DNA of 64,000 bases, taken from FEN-987 sp964598845. Its GTDB lineage: Archaea > Thermoproteota > Bathyarchaeia > 40CM-2-53-6. The notes beneath the pieces are model-generated. The model searched no databases, was not told the DNA's origin, and saw nothing but the letters and a program-made list of their open reading frames with translations. The position numbers and the translations under genes are program-made. Shown here one piece after another: positions 1-8,728 of this stretch (positions within the stretch are counted from its first letter, which is position 1; every line of letters starts with the position of its first letter). The stretch spans positions 62,001 to 126,000 of the forward strand of contig CAZRDM010000004.1 of assembly GCA_964598845.1 (NCBI GenBank), in the 5' to 3' direction.

Positions 1-1
1 T

Positions 2-712
2 TTCCTGAAACTTGGTGAAGCCTTTGGTTCGCAGTTCATTCATTTCCTGACAAGACTCGATAAGACTTTCAATGCGTTGCGAGTCGCCAAGCGTTTTCGT
101 TATCATGTGATTGATGACGTCACTGATAAGGGGCCAGTGGTTGGCGTCTTGGACCTCTTGGTGGATTTCATAGAGATGCGTCACAGGATTGATTGCCGTC
201 CAGACTTGAACCGGATCAAGGATGAGCATCATACGATCTCACTCAATAATCTCCTGCTCTCCAAGTGTCAGTACATTCTAGAAGCCCCTACCGATGTTGT
301 TCCAAAGATGGAGGAAGACGGACAGACCTATCGAATTCTTCAGTATCCAACCTATCGAAGTGGTCACGTTATCGTTGGAATGGAGCTCAAGGATCTTATT
401 GATGTAAGCGCTCTGATCTATGACCATGAGATTGGCACTGGCCAAGATAGAATTGACCCGGATAGGATTGTGGAAACGTTACGTCGGGACGAGAAGATGA
501 GGCTGACCATACGGCTGAACTTGGAGAATCTTAGGAACCGAGTCGATATTCTCAGGTCGTTTGGGGCTGGAGATGAGGAAATTCAAGTCGTGAGTCAGAG
601 GCTCAGCAAGATTCTCGAAGCGATCCCACAAGTCGAGAAGAAGTTCACAAAGCCTTGGTGGGAGGAGGCTATAGATACTCCGGTCACTTTCTGGGATTCT
701 TCAACGAGCTAA
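2..712 (+). CDS. Nucleotidyltransferase-like protein, 5'-truncated by window edge
   Basis: The reading frame is open to the left edge, so the start is missing; an internal TTG at 77 is probably not the true start. I do not see a catalytic GS...DxD motif in the part present. The rest aligns by eye with the nucleotidyltransferase encoded at 7955-8728. Both have a block with M-x-H-x-I-D, then TI-x-L-x-x-LL-x-x-K-x-Q, then a helical tail (NL-x-x-x-R ... ending K-P/K-W-W/Y-x-E). The permease gene follows 100 bp downstream on the same strand. Inference: this is the C-terminal two thirds of a paralogue of the 7955 protein, so the NTase/permease/phosphoesterase set occurs twice. Function and substrate are unknown. 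Confidence 0.6.
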   Translation, partial: FLKLGEAFGSQFIHFLTRLDKTFNALRVAKRFRYHVIDDVTDKGPVVGVLDLLVDFIEMRHRIDCRPDLNRIKDEHHTISLNNLLLSKCQYILEAPTDVVPKMEEDGQTYRILQYPTYRSGHVIVGMELKDLIDVSALIYDHEIGTGQDRIDPDRIVETLRRDEKMRLTIRLNLENLRNRVDILRSFGAGDEEIQVVSQRLSKILEAIPQVEKKFTKPWWEEAIDTPVTFWDSSTS

Positions 713-830
713 GACCAACCGAACGCTGTTTTTGGTACTACAAAATCGCTTTTAGTTTATAGAAAAATAAGAACCGTAGGCGAAGCATTAAATCCGTTTT
801 CCTCTCACGATTCACGTGAGGAAAATTCGT

Positions 831-2408
831 ATGGCTGCAAAAGGAACTCTATTCGTAAGAACTGCCACGGGGCTCGTAAGAGAGCTCAGCATGTGGGACG
901 TAGTCATTTGGGCGATTGCAAGTCCCGCAGCTTCCGGCATGCTTTACTATCAGGTCACGACGGCCACAAAGTATCCCGGAGCAAACCCCGCGCTGTCCTT
1001 CTTCATCGGTGGCGTAACATTGCTTCCGGTCGCAGTAACACTTGCTTACATGCTCCAGATCATGCCGCGTTCAGGTGGGATGTATGTAGCGATGAGCCGA
1101 CTAGTAGACCCTACAGTGTCATTCGTTTTCTCGTGGCTCTATGTACTTGGAAACGGTTTGACTACTGGGGTGATGGCATGGGTCGCAACCGGTGTTATGG
1201 CGTCGGTTTTGACCCTGGGTGGACATGCTGCCGAGGTAGCGTCATTCGTCGATGCAGGGTTGTGGATGACAGGCGTAACAGGGAGATTCGTCATCTCGTT
1301 TCTCGCGCTCGTGATCTTCTTCCTGATTACCATGTATAGTCTCGGTGCTGTAAAGTGGCTTATGCGAGTTATCTTCGTGCTTCCTCTGATCGCCACCGCC
1401 GTGTTCATAATTATACCCATCGCAGTGGGACCTGGAGGCGCCATGGCAGCCTTCGACCAGACATGGGGGCCGGGGGTTTCGGAAGCAATCATAAAGGCTG
1501 CAACGGAGAAAGGTTGGACGATCCCTACTTTCTCCACGGACAGTACTCTGGGAATGCTCCTAGTCGTTTACTGGGCGTTCGTCGGGTGGGAGAGCGTAAC
1601 CTTCGCAGCCGGAGAAGTCAAGACGCCGAAGCGAAGCCTATTCACTGGTCTCATTGGAGGCTTCATCGGAACGTGGGCGCTGTACGTACTCGTCGCGGCG
1701 ACCGTCTGGTATCCATACCAAGACTCAGGTCTCATTAGCGCCTATACTTACCTCTGGGACCTACATCCCGATGTCTTGAGAGAGATCATGCCGGCCACGC
1801 GACCTTCGGTGCCACTCTTCGCCGGGTCGCTTGTGCCCAACGTTTGGTTGGCTGTAATACTAATGGCACTCACCGCTTTGTGGTTCTACAACACCGTTCC
1901 ACCGGTTCTAGTTGCGACATCAAGACTGTTGTTTGCCCAGGCGTTTGATAGGGCATTTCCGGAAGGGTTCGCTAACGTGAGCGAGAGACGGGGCGTTCCC
2001 TACTGGGGGATACTTGTCGGTTTCATAGGTGGACTTATCGCCCTCTTCGTATACGTCGGCAACATACCGGTCCTTCTGGCCACACTCGATTTCACTTGGA
2101 TGGCCATCTTCTTCGTTTTCGGCTTGGCTGCAATGGTCCTTCCGTTCAAGCGACCCGACATGTTCAAGCTTTCGCCGCTCCAAAGCAAGATAATGGGAAT
2201 ACCTGTCATAACAATCCTAGGCCTACTGACGGCATCCGTCGGGGTCTGGCTGCTGCTCTTTCCGGTACTTGAGCTAGACTTCGCTGCGATGGCCTTTCTA
2301 GGGGTCTGGATCTTCGTCGGTCTCCTAGTATACGTGGGCATGCAGGCAAGAAACCAGGCGCGCGGCATCGACGTTTCCAAGATCTATTCAGAGATCCCGC
2401 CAGAATAG
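831..2408 (+). CDS. APC-superfamily amino acid permease
   Basis: A protein of about 525 residues with about 12 hydrophobic segments. It has the APC-type N-terminus (glycine-rich TM1 region ASPAASGM) and a PRSGGMYV motif after the third segment, typical of amino acid/polyamine permeases. It should act in the cytoplasmic membrane importing an amino acid or related amine; the substrate cannot be read. The C-terminus RGIDVSKIYSEIPPE is shared in pattern with the permease at 6226-7836. I prefer ATG 831; a GTG at 816 would add five residues. An AT-rich TATA-like stretch lies near 753-768. It sits between the partial NTase-like gene and a phosphoesterase on the same strand. Confidence 0.9.
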   Translation: MAAKGTLFVRTATGLVRELSMWDVVIWAIASPAASGMLYYQVTTATKYPGANPALSFFIGGVTLLPVAVTLAYMLQIMPRSGGMYVAMSRLVDPTVSFVFSWLYVLGNGLTTGVMAWVATGVMASVLTLGGHAAEVASFVDAGLWMTGVTGRFVISFLALVIFFLITMYSLGAVKWLMRVIFVLPLIATAVFIIIPIAVGPGGAMAAFDQTWGPGVSEAIIKAATEKGWTIPTFSTDSTLGMLLVVYWAFVGWESVTFAAGEVKTPKRSLFTGLIGGFIGTWALYVLVAATVWYPYQDSGLISAYTYLWDLHPDVLREIMPATRPSVPLFAGSLVPNVWLAVILMALTALWFYNTVPPVLVATSRLLFAQAFDRAFPEGFANVSERRGVPYWGILVGFIGGLIALFVYVGNIPVLLATLDFTWMAIFFVFGLAAMVLPFKRPDMFKLSPLQSKIMGIPVITILGLLTASVGVWLLLFPVLELDFAAMAFLGVWIFVGLLVYVGMQARNQARGIDVSKIYSEIPPE

Positions 2409-2439
2409 TGAACTGGAACTCAACCGTCCCAACTCCCCA

Positions 2440-2453
2440 TTTTTTTTATTCTT
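2440..2453 (+). terminator. Oligo-T transcription terminator
   Basis: A run of eight or more T residues followed by ATTCTTT, 32 bp after the permease stop. It matches the U-rich, hairpin-free terminators of archaea. The next gene, a phosphoesterase, begins about 30 bp later, so read-through to it remains possible. Confidence 0.5.
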
Positions 2454-2483
2454 TCCCTGCAGTAACCGTATGGTTGATTGAAC

Positions 2484-3431
2484 ATGACCAAGGCCTTCTT
2501 TTCAGTTGATGTCCATGGAGCGACAGGCGTATGGAAAAAGTGGTTGAGAGCTCCCGAGATCTACAATGTTGACGTGCTCATGTTTTGCGGAGATTTGACG
2601 GGAAAGGTTCTCGTACCCCTCGTGAAGCAGGCTGATGGAACTCATCTTTTGACATACGGGACAACAAGAGCCCTAAGAAGTGAAGCTGAGATTCAGGAGG
2701 TCAAGAAAACACTCGAGACAGGAGGCTTATACATCTTGGAATGCACGAGCGACGAAGTCGAGGAATTCAAGGTAAGTCAGAGGAAGGTGGAAGAGACTCT
2801 GTCGAGGATGATTCGGGAGCGATTGAAGAGCTGGCTAGACATGCTCTTGGACAGAATTGATGTGAAGAAGACTCAAGTGCTAATTATGCCCGGTAATGAC
2901 GATTCCCTCGCCGTGGACGATATAATAAGATCCTACGAGGACCGCGGAATCGTATACTCGCTCGAGAAAGTGGTGCAGATAGCAGGCTTCGAAACGATAA
3001 GCCTTGCAGATGTCAATCCAACACCATGGGCATCGCCAAGAGAACTTGAGGAGAAGGACCTAGCCAAGAAAATCGAGAAACTAGTAGCCCAACTCTCCGA
3101 CCCCAGTATTTCCATTTTCAATTTTCATCCTCCCCCGTATGGCACAAATATCGATCTGGCACCGAAACTCAAGAAAGACCTCAGTCCTGTCATGGGACCC
3201 GGGGGGTTACAGGTGGAGCACGTCGGCAGCAAGGCAGTGAAAGATGCCATCAAGAGATACCAACCTCTGATAGGTCTACACGGTCACATTCACGAGGCAG
3301 CAGGAACGGACAAGATTGGCAAGACGTCTGCGATCAATCCTGGCTCAGAATATGGTGAGAATGTTCTCCGAGGGTTTGTGATATCGTTCTCGGACCAAGG
3401 GGTCAAGGACTTCTGGAAGGTAGAAGGTTAG
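2484..3431 (+). CDS. Calcineurin-like metallophosphoesterase (copy 1)
   Basis: A metallophosphoesterase-fold protein of about 315 residues. The metal ligands are visible in order: DVH near the N-terminus (SVDVHG), GD in FCGDLTG, GND in MPGNDDS, a His in FNFHPPPYG, and GHIH near the C-terminus (LHGHIHE). It is therefore likely an active two-metal phosphodiesterase or phosphatase; the substrate is unknown. ATG 2484 is preferred over the upstream in-frame TTG 2478. It is a clear paralogue of 8721-9677 (same length and motifs, shared ending N-P-G-S-x-Y). It follows an APC permease and a nucleotidyltransferase-like gene, mirroring the second locus. Confidence 0.88.
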   Translation: MTKAFFSVDVHGATGVWKKWLRAPEIYNVDVLMFCGDLTGKVLVPLVKQADGTHLLTYGTTRALRSEAEIQEVKKTLETGGLYILECTSDEVEEFKVSQRKVEETLSRMIRERLKSWLDMLLDRIDVKKTQVLIMPGNDDSLAVDDIIRSYEDRGIVYSLEKVVQIAGFETISLADVNPTPWASPRELEEKDLAKKIEKLVAQLSDPSISIFNFHPPPYGTNIDLAPKLKKDLSPVMGPGGLQVEHVGSKAVKDAIKRYQPLIGLHGHIHEAAGTDKIGKTSAINPGSEYGENVLRGFVISFSDQGVKDFWKVEG

Positions 3432-3504
3432 CTCACTAGAACCGTTGATTCTGGTTCCTCGGGGAAGCAAAGAAAAAGAAGGAAAGTATCCTCTAGCGCA
3501 GCTT

Positions 3505-3647
3505 TTCCTATACAAGGCGTCTTTGTCGATTGCTTTGCGTTTCTTGACGGCTCTTATTACATAGCAAAGAAGCAATGAGATCACGAGTGACCCTACGATT
3601 AGGGCGACTGACTGAGAACTATTGAAGAGCTGGCAGTTTTCGTCCAA
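3505..3647 (-). pseudogene. C-terminal remnant of an APC permease
   Basis: A minus-strand open stretch encodes one hydrophobic helix followed by VIRAVKKRKAIDKDALYRK. This matches the last about 45 residues of the permease at 6226-7836 (VIRAVRKSQGIDIDALYREIPPE). Nothing upstream on that strand resembles the other eleven helices, and the frame runs on past the usual EIPPE end. I read it as the surviving tail of a deleted permease gene. It lies between phosphoesterase copy 1 and threonine-synthase copy 1, where the neighbouring module carries an intact permease. Confidence 0.6.
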
Positions 3648-3737
3648 ATCGAAGTCCGCCTTCGGAAGTCTGCATTGACAGAAGCTTTAGAATGCGGGAA
3701 TGGAGTTCGAATACATTGATCCTTTGGGGATGTTTCT

Positions 3738-4925
3738 GTGTTTGCTACGAGCCTGAAGTGCATGTCTTGCGGCACTAATCATGCGCCGAGCGATAGGGTT
3801 CTTGTTTGCTCAAAATGTGAAGGAGTTCTGGATATTGAGTATGACATTAACAAAGTCGGACTGGACAAAGGATCGTTGAAAGAACGGGTACGCTCGTTGT
3901 GGCGGTATAGAGAAATGCTTCCGATCACAAGAGATGATCGCATTGTCTCGCTTGGCGAGGGCATGACATCACTGAAGAAGATCTCACGTTACGGGGACGT
4001 GATAGGTGTCAATGACTTGACAGTCAAGCTGGACTATCTTAACCCGACAGGGTCCTTCAAGGATCGAGGAACCACTGTCAGTGTCTCGAGGCTGAGGGAG
4101 TTGAACATAACATCGGCGATGGATGATTCATCTGGTAATGCAGGCGCGTCCCTTGCAGCGTACTGTGCAAGTGCAGGGATAGAATGCACACTCTACGTAC
4201 CTGCCACTATTCCCTCCGAGAAACTGATTCAGGCTCGAGCTTATGGCGCTAGAATCGAAAAGATCGAAGGATCAAGAACCGATGTGGCGTTGGCGGCACA
4301 GAAATATTGGAAAGAATCGGAGGTTTACTATGCGTCTCACAATCTGAGCCCGTTCTTTCTTGAAGGAATGAAGACCATTGCCTACGAAATTGCCGAATCA
4401 TTGGATTGGAAGGTACCGGACCACATCGTATTCCCTGTAGGAGGGGGTGTTCTCATGGTCGGAGTCTGGAAAGGATTCATCGATTTGATGCAACTCGGTT
4501 GGATTCTTAACGTCCCAAGGTTTCATTGCATTCAATCTGAAGCTTGTATGCCAATTGTTGAAGCTTTTCGGAGGGGAGATCAGCAGGTTAAACCAGTGAA
4601 GGAAAGCGAGACTGTTGCTGGTGGAATCCGCATATCTGATCCTGCTAGGGGATCGCAAGTTCTCAAGGCCTTGCGAATCACAGATGGCAGAGCTGTATCT
4701 GTTTCTGATGAAGCGATCCTGAAGCACCAAAGACTTCTTGGAAAAAAGGAAGGGCTCTTTGCAGAGCCGACATCATGCGCGGCATTGGCGGGACTGGAGA
4801 CGCTCCGCGAGGCAGGCACAATTCGCAATCATGATTCGGTGATTGTTCCTCTCACCGGATTCGGTCTCAAAGACACAAGGACTGCGTTAACATCCATGGA
4901 GAGGTACGGTTCAGGGCTTGACTAG
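3738..4925 (+). CDS. Threonine synthase-like PLP enzyme (copy 1)
   Basis: A 395-residue fold-type II PLP enzyme of the threonine synthase family. It starts with a zinc-ribbon-like segment (CMSCG and, 18 residues on, CSKC). The PLP lysine lies in NPTGSFKDRG and the phosphate-binding/substrate loop in SSGNAGAS. Family members make threonine from O-phosphohomoserine, but relatives act as threonine/serine dehydratases or on other amino acids. In this catabolic neighbourhood the substrate is uncertain. The start is GTG 3738. Its end overlaps the end of the convergent M20 gene by 4 bp. A paralogue lies at 12766-14001. Confidence 0.85.
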   Translation: MFATSLKCMSCGTNHAPSDRVLVCSKCEGVLDIEYDINKVGLDKGSLKERVRSLWRYREMLPITRDDRIVSLGEGMTSLKKISRYGDVIGVNDLTVKLDYLNPTGSFKDRGTTVSVSRLRELNITSAMDDSSGNAGASLAAYCASAGIECTLYVPATIPSEKLIQARAYGARIEKIEGSRTDVALAAQKYWKESEVYYASHNLSPFFLEGMKTIAYEIAESLDWKVPDHIVFPVGGGVLMVGVWKGFIDLMQLGWILNVPRFHCIQSEACMPIVEAFRRGDQQVKPVKESETVAGGIRISDPARGSQVLKALRITDGRAVSVSDEAILKHQRLLGKKEGLFAEPTSCAALAGLETLREAGTIRNHDSVIVPLTGFGLKDTRTALTSMERYGSGLD

Positions 4926-6148
4926 GGACCACAATAGGCTTTGGCTGTTTCAGCATAGATGCGTGCGGCCAATAGAACATCTTCAACTCTCACATATTCA
5001 TCGGGGCTGTGGGCAACATTGATATTCCCCGGGCCAAAGAGGCAACTTGGGATCCTTGCCTGATTCACGAGAATTGCAGCGTCTGTCCAGTAGGGAACAC
5101 CCATTATCTTGCCCCGCCTACCGAACCGCCTAAGCTGTTGGCGCAAGATCTCGATATGAGGAGCTTTCTTGACTTCCATTGAGTCTGCGTGATGAATCAA
5201 TCGCACCCTCGCTCTCAGTGTTCTATCATGTCTTGAGCAGTCCGCAACCATGTTCCGTAGCTCCTTAACCGCATCCTTCGGTTTCTCTCCAGGGATCAAT
5301 CTTCGTTCAAGCTGTAGAACGCACTTAGCGGGAACGGTGCTCCAATCTGAGCCGCCCGTGATCGTAGAGGTGTGAATCTTGGGCATCCCAACGAGCGGAT
5401 GCCTCTTCAGCCTATGTTTCCCACGCACCAAATCCAGCTGAGAAACGAGTTTCGCCATCTTTTCGATCGCATCCACGCCTCTCTCAGGTATGGAGCCGTG
5501 AGCCTCTCTCCCAATCGTTTCGACTTCTAGCCACGCGTAGCCCTTGTGGGCAATGGCAATGTTCATTCCCGTCGGTTCTCCAACGATGGCGGCGTCAGTT
5601 CTGAAGCGTTTGATTAGCTCTGAAGTTCCTAAGCTCACGTACTCTTCGTCCACAACTGCTCCGAAGATGACATCGCCAGTCAACTTCTTAGAATTAGCCA
5701 AGGAAAGCATTGCAGACATCATTGAGGCGATAGGGCCTTTCATATCGCAGGAGCCGCGCCCGTGCATCCTCCCTCTCTCCACGAAGGGAGTGAAGGGTTT
5801 CGCGGTCATGCCGGAGGTTCCCACAGTATCCATGTGGCCGTTAAGCATCAGACGCCCGCCGTCACATTTGCCGTCTAGGCGTGCGATGACATTGAATCTG
5901 TTCTTGGTAACGCGCTGCTCGATGACATTGAATCGGCGGGTCTTCCTGAACCATCGTGCGATGAACGCTGCGATTTCTTCTTCGCCTTGGCCGCGGTCGA
6001 TCGCTGGATTGACACTTGGTATTCTGATGAGCCGTTTCAGCAAATCTACCGTGACTGCTGGACGAATGCGAATCAAATCACGAAAGCCTGAGCGTTTCAG
6101 AGGGTGCGTCGCGCTTTTCTTCTTTGCGAGCTGAGAAGGAGCGAGCAA
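4922..6148 (-). CDS. M20-family metallopeptidase/deacylase (ArgE/DapE-like)
   Basis: A 408-residue protein of the M20 family, which removes acyl groups or N-terminal residues from amino acids in the cytosol. The di-zinc site is visible: NGHMDTVG (H and D), GRGSCDMKG (bridging D), VDEEY (catalytic and metal E), VGEPTG (E) and a C-terminal His in VAHSPDEYV. About 30 N-terminal residues before TVDLLKRLIRIPS look like an extension, so the true start may be internal. It is convergent with the threonine-synthase-like gene and followed on the same strand side by a permease gene, consistent with uptake and deacylation of N-acyl amino acids. The exact substrate is not readable. Confidence 0.88.
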   Translation of the reverse strand: MLAPSQLAKKKSATHPLKRSGFRDLIRIRPAVTVDLLKRLIRIPSVNPAIDRGQGEEEIAAFIARWFRKTRRFNVIEQRVTKNRFNVIARLDGKCDGGRLMLNGHMDTVGTSGMTAKPFTPFVERGRMHGRGSCDMKGPIASMMSAMLSLANSKKLTGDVIFGAVVDEEYVSLGTSELIKRFRTDAAIVGEPTGMNIAIAHKGYAWLEVETIGREAHGSIPERGVDAIEKMAKLVSQLDLVRGKHRLKRHPLVGMPKIHTSTITGGSDWSTVPAKCVLQLERRLIPGEKPKDAVKELRNMVADCSRHDRTLRARVRLIHHADSMEVKKAPHIEILRQQLRRFGRRGKIMGVPYWTDAAILVNQARIPSCLFGPGNINVAHSPDEYVRVEDVLLAARIYAETAKAYCGP

Positions 6149-6225
6149 GTCAGCTACGCCTAATCGAAGTAGGAAAGAAAAAGAGGGTTGCTGGGACTCT
6201 TGCCTTGCATCGCGGCAGATGGAAT

Positions 6226-7836
6226 TTACTCGGGCGGTATCTCCCTGTAAAGTGCGTCTATGTCGATGCCTTGGCTTTTTCTGACTGCTCTGATGACGAA
6301 GAAGAGTACAAATGAGATTACTAGGATGCTGAGGATGAAGGCAACTGAGACGGGGTTGTTAGAGCCAAGGGAGCCGTCGGTCCAGTTCTGGTAGATGAAG
6401 ACAAACATGAAGAGCGCGTTGCCCAGCCCTACGAGGCTCATGACGGGAAAGCCGCCGATCTTGATGTTGGCAGGAGATGATTCGAACATCTCCTTCCTGC
6501 GGAATGGGAAGACGACGGCTGCGACTGAGGTTACGAAAAAGCTGAAAGCTACCGCAAAGAGCTGTGAGAAGAAGCCCAGGTATGGTGTGTAGACGTAGAC
6601 CCAAAGTGAGGCTAATGATATGATGAGACAGAGAACCGTGGCCACGATAGGAGCGTGAAACCTCTTATCCACGTAGCCTAGCTGTCTCGGCATCAATCGG
6701 TCGAAGGCCCAGGCCAACATGACCCTGCTTGCAAGAATTTGGTTCTGCGGGAAGAAGAATATACCACCCAAGAAGAAACCTATGCCGAATAGTACGAAAG
6801 CGATGATGTTCGGAAACGCAATTGGAATGAACGAGGAGTAGTAAGGGGGGAACACTAACTTGTAGTCTGGTGTTCCGCTCAGGTAGGATATCGCATAGAG
6901 GAATGGTTCACCGAGAGCGGTCAAGTAGAGATACGCCGTCCCCGCCATTAGGCCTCCTGTAACAAATGTGCCGATTATGTTTGCTATCATCCACGTTCTC
7001 AGTTTTCGCTCTTCCTTGACTTCGCCAGCAATCAAAGAAGTTCCCATGGCCCAAGTGTTGATGCCTGCCCAGAGAGAGATGCCGCTCAGAATCGCAACTA
7101 TAGCTGGTTTCTCGATGGACGGGGCGCTCGCTCGGAAAGCCTCTATGGTTGAATTGTATGTGCCAGCTCCCAGCGACTTGTCAATCAGGTTAGCGTAGGA
7201 TGCGGGAGTATTCGTGATGAAGGCCGCGACCGTGATCAGGACCGCTACGATCATGAAGGCAAATGAGATGTTCTGAACAGTGAAGTAGACCCTCGTGCCT
7301 AAGATCGTTATTGCCGTAAAGATTACGATCAGAATGGCTCCTATCAGAAACACTACGTTCTTCTCAAGTAAGGCATCAGCCAGTGCAATTGCTCCGGGGT
7401 CGTTCGTGGCGACTCCCCAAGCCTTTAGCATCGAATTCAGTGCTATAGGAACGAAAGCCGAGCCAGCAAAACCCAACACTAGCGGTAGCCATAACGCCCA
7501 ATTCACACTACTCATGAAGCCAAGCGCAGGGTGTAAGGTTCGTCCGATGAAGTGATAGTCTCCGCCAGATCTCGACATCGCCATTGAGAAGAACATGTAA
7601 GTTGCGGCATTAAGCGACGACAATATCGTCGCAGTGACTATCAGGCCGACGAAGTTCTGGCCGGGCGAGACGAAGAAGTAGGCGTTCAATATGAAAGCGG
7701 CGATGATGCCAACGGCATTCCCCGTCCAGATGACATTGAAAGCCATGCCAGACCATGGGCCAGCTGCTCTGATGAGTCCGCTTGCACGCCTTAGGTAGAG
7801 GTCGCTTGCTTTCGAACCAGAAGACAATTGAATCAC
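6226..7836 (-). CDS. APC-superfamily amino acid permease
   Basis: A 536-residue polytopic protein with about 12 hydrophobic segments. It has an APC-type first helix region (GNAVGI), SRSGGDYHFIGR after the third helix, and a conserved-looking GEVKEERK loop. It should import an amino acid or related solute. The end GIDIDALYREIPPE is shared in pattern with the permease at 831-2408 and with the remnant at 3505-3647. It is divergent from the nucleotidyltransferase/phosphoesterase pair at 7955-9677, with a TATA-like palindromic ATATAT in the shared spacer. Confidence 0.9.
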   Translation of the reverse strand: MIQLSSGSKASDLYLRRASGLIRAAGPWSGMAFNVIWTGNAVGIIAAFILNAYFFVSPGQNFVGLIVTATILSSLNAATYMFFSMAMSRSGGDYHFIGRTLHPALGFMSSVNWALWLPLVLGFAGSAFVPIALNSMLKAWGVATNDPGAIALADALLEKNVVFLIGAILIVIFTAITILGTRVYFTVQNISFAFMIVAVLITVAAFITNTPASYANLIDKSLGAGTYNSTIEAFRASAPSIEKPAIVAILSGISLWAGINTWAMGTSLIAGEVKEERKLRTWMIANIIGTFVTGGLMAGTAYLYLTALGEPFLYAISYLSGTPDYKLVFPPYYSSFIPIAFPNIIAFVLFGIGFFLGGIFFFPQNQILASRVMLAWAFDRLMPRQLGYVDKRFHAPIVATVLCLIISLASLWVYVYTPYLGFFSQLFAVAFSFFVTSVAAVVFPFRRKEMFESSPANIKIGGFPVMSLVGLGNALFMFVFIYQNWTDGSLGSNNPVSVAFILSILVISFVLFFVIRAVRKSQGIDIDALYREIPPE

Positions 7837-7869
7837 CCTATTTTCGTAGTTCCTGTTTGCGCCTCTCCA

Positions 7870-7880
7870 AACATATATAA
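7870..7880 (-). promoter_or_regulatory. TATA-like box of a divergent promoter
   Basis: ACATATATAA lies 35-45 bp upstream of the minus-strand permease start (7836), the right distance for a short-leader archaeal transcript. Because ATATAT is palindromic it could also serve the plus-strand nucleotidyltransferase, whose better start is then TTG 7955 rather than ATG 7880, which abuts the box. Confidence 0.5.
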
Positions 7881-7954
7881 TGCTTTGCCGTAACGTTCAG
7901 GGCTCTTGGATTAACAATCCCCACGAACTTGTAACTTACAGAAGATCGGTAGGA

Positions 7955-8728
7955 TTGTCAGTAATTGGTCAGGATTTCAACAGGAAACTGTACGACGAAG
8001 CCAACAGAATAGTCGAACATGCGAACAAGAAGGGCGTTATTCTACGGCTGCTCGGTTCAATCGCCTTTAGATTGCACTGTCCAAAGTACGTGCATTACTT
8101 GGATATTATGGAGAGACAGCTGACGGACATCGATTTCGCGTCATATTCAACTGAACGTGCCAAGGTTGAAGAGCTTCTCACAGAACTCGGATACACGACG
8201 CAAAGCTACGTTTTAGTCGCCGCGGCCACTCTGGGCAGGTCGCTCTATTGGAGGGCGGACGACAAGGACATCAAGACTGACATCTTCTGGGACAGACTAA
8301 ACATGAACCACACGATAGACTTCAAGGGAAGATTAGAACTCGATAACCCAACAATTCCACTCAGCGAGCTACTGCAGGAAAAGCTGCAGATAGTCAAACT
8401 GAACATGAAGGACGTGAAAGATACTATAGTCCTTCTCTTGGAACATGAAGTCGCCGCGAATAGTGATGACAAAGAAACAATTGATTTGTCGTCGATTCTT
8501 CGTAACGTGGCAACGGACTGGGGGTACTATTACACTTTCTCAGCGAACCTGAGGAAGATCCGGGACATCCTTGGCGAAATGGATACGATCTCTGAGAAGG
8601 AGAAGTCGATTGTCAACAGAAGAATTGAGGCGATGCTTGAAGCCTTTGAAAATGTGCCCAAGTCGCTGCGGTGGAAGATGAGAGCAAGAGTGGGGCCCTC
8701 CAAGAAATGGTACAACGAGGTTGAATGA
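7955..8728 (+). CDS. Nucleotidyltransferase-fold protein (Pol-beta/MNT-like)
   Basis: A protein of about 257 residues from TTG 7955 (an in-frame ATG at 7880 lies on the TATA-like box and is less likely). The Pol-beta-type nucleotidyltransferase signature is visible: LLGSIAF, then TDIDF (the D-x-D metal pair), with a possible third Asp in IKTDIFWD. The C-terminal half is helical. This suggests an active nucleotide-transferring enzyme, acting on an unknown protein, RNA or small molecule. Its stop overlaps the start region of the phosphoesterase by 8 bp, implying translational coupling. It is divergent from an APC permease and homologous to the truncated ORF at 2-712. Confidence 0.75.
   Translation: MSVIGQDFNRKLYDEANRIVEHANKKGVILRLLGSIAFRLHCPKYVHYLDIMERQLTDIDFASYSTERAKVEELLTELGYTTQSYVLVAAATLGRSLYWRADDKDIKTDIFWDRLNMNHTIDFKGRLELDNPTIPLSELLQEKLQIVKLNMKDVKDTIVLLLEHEVAANSDDKETIDLSSILRNVATDWGYYYTFSANLRKIRDILGEMDTISEKEKSIVNRRIEAMLEAFENVPKSLRWKMRARVGPSKKWYNEVE

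Noticed and set aside
5544..6134. Plus-strand 196-codon frame inside the M20 gene
   Set aside because: It is antisense to a gene with all catalytic motifs, and has no recognisable domain.
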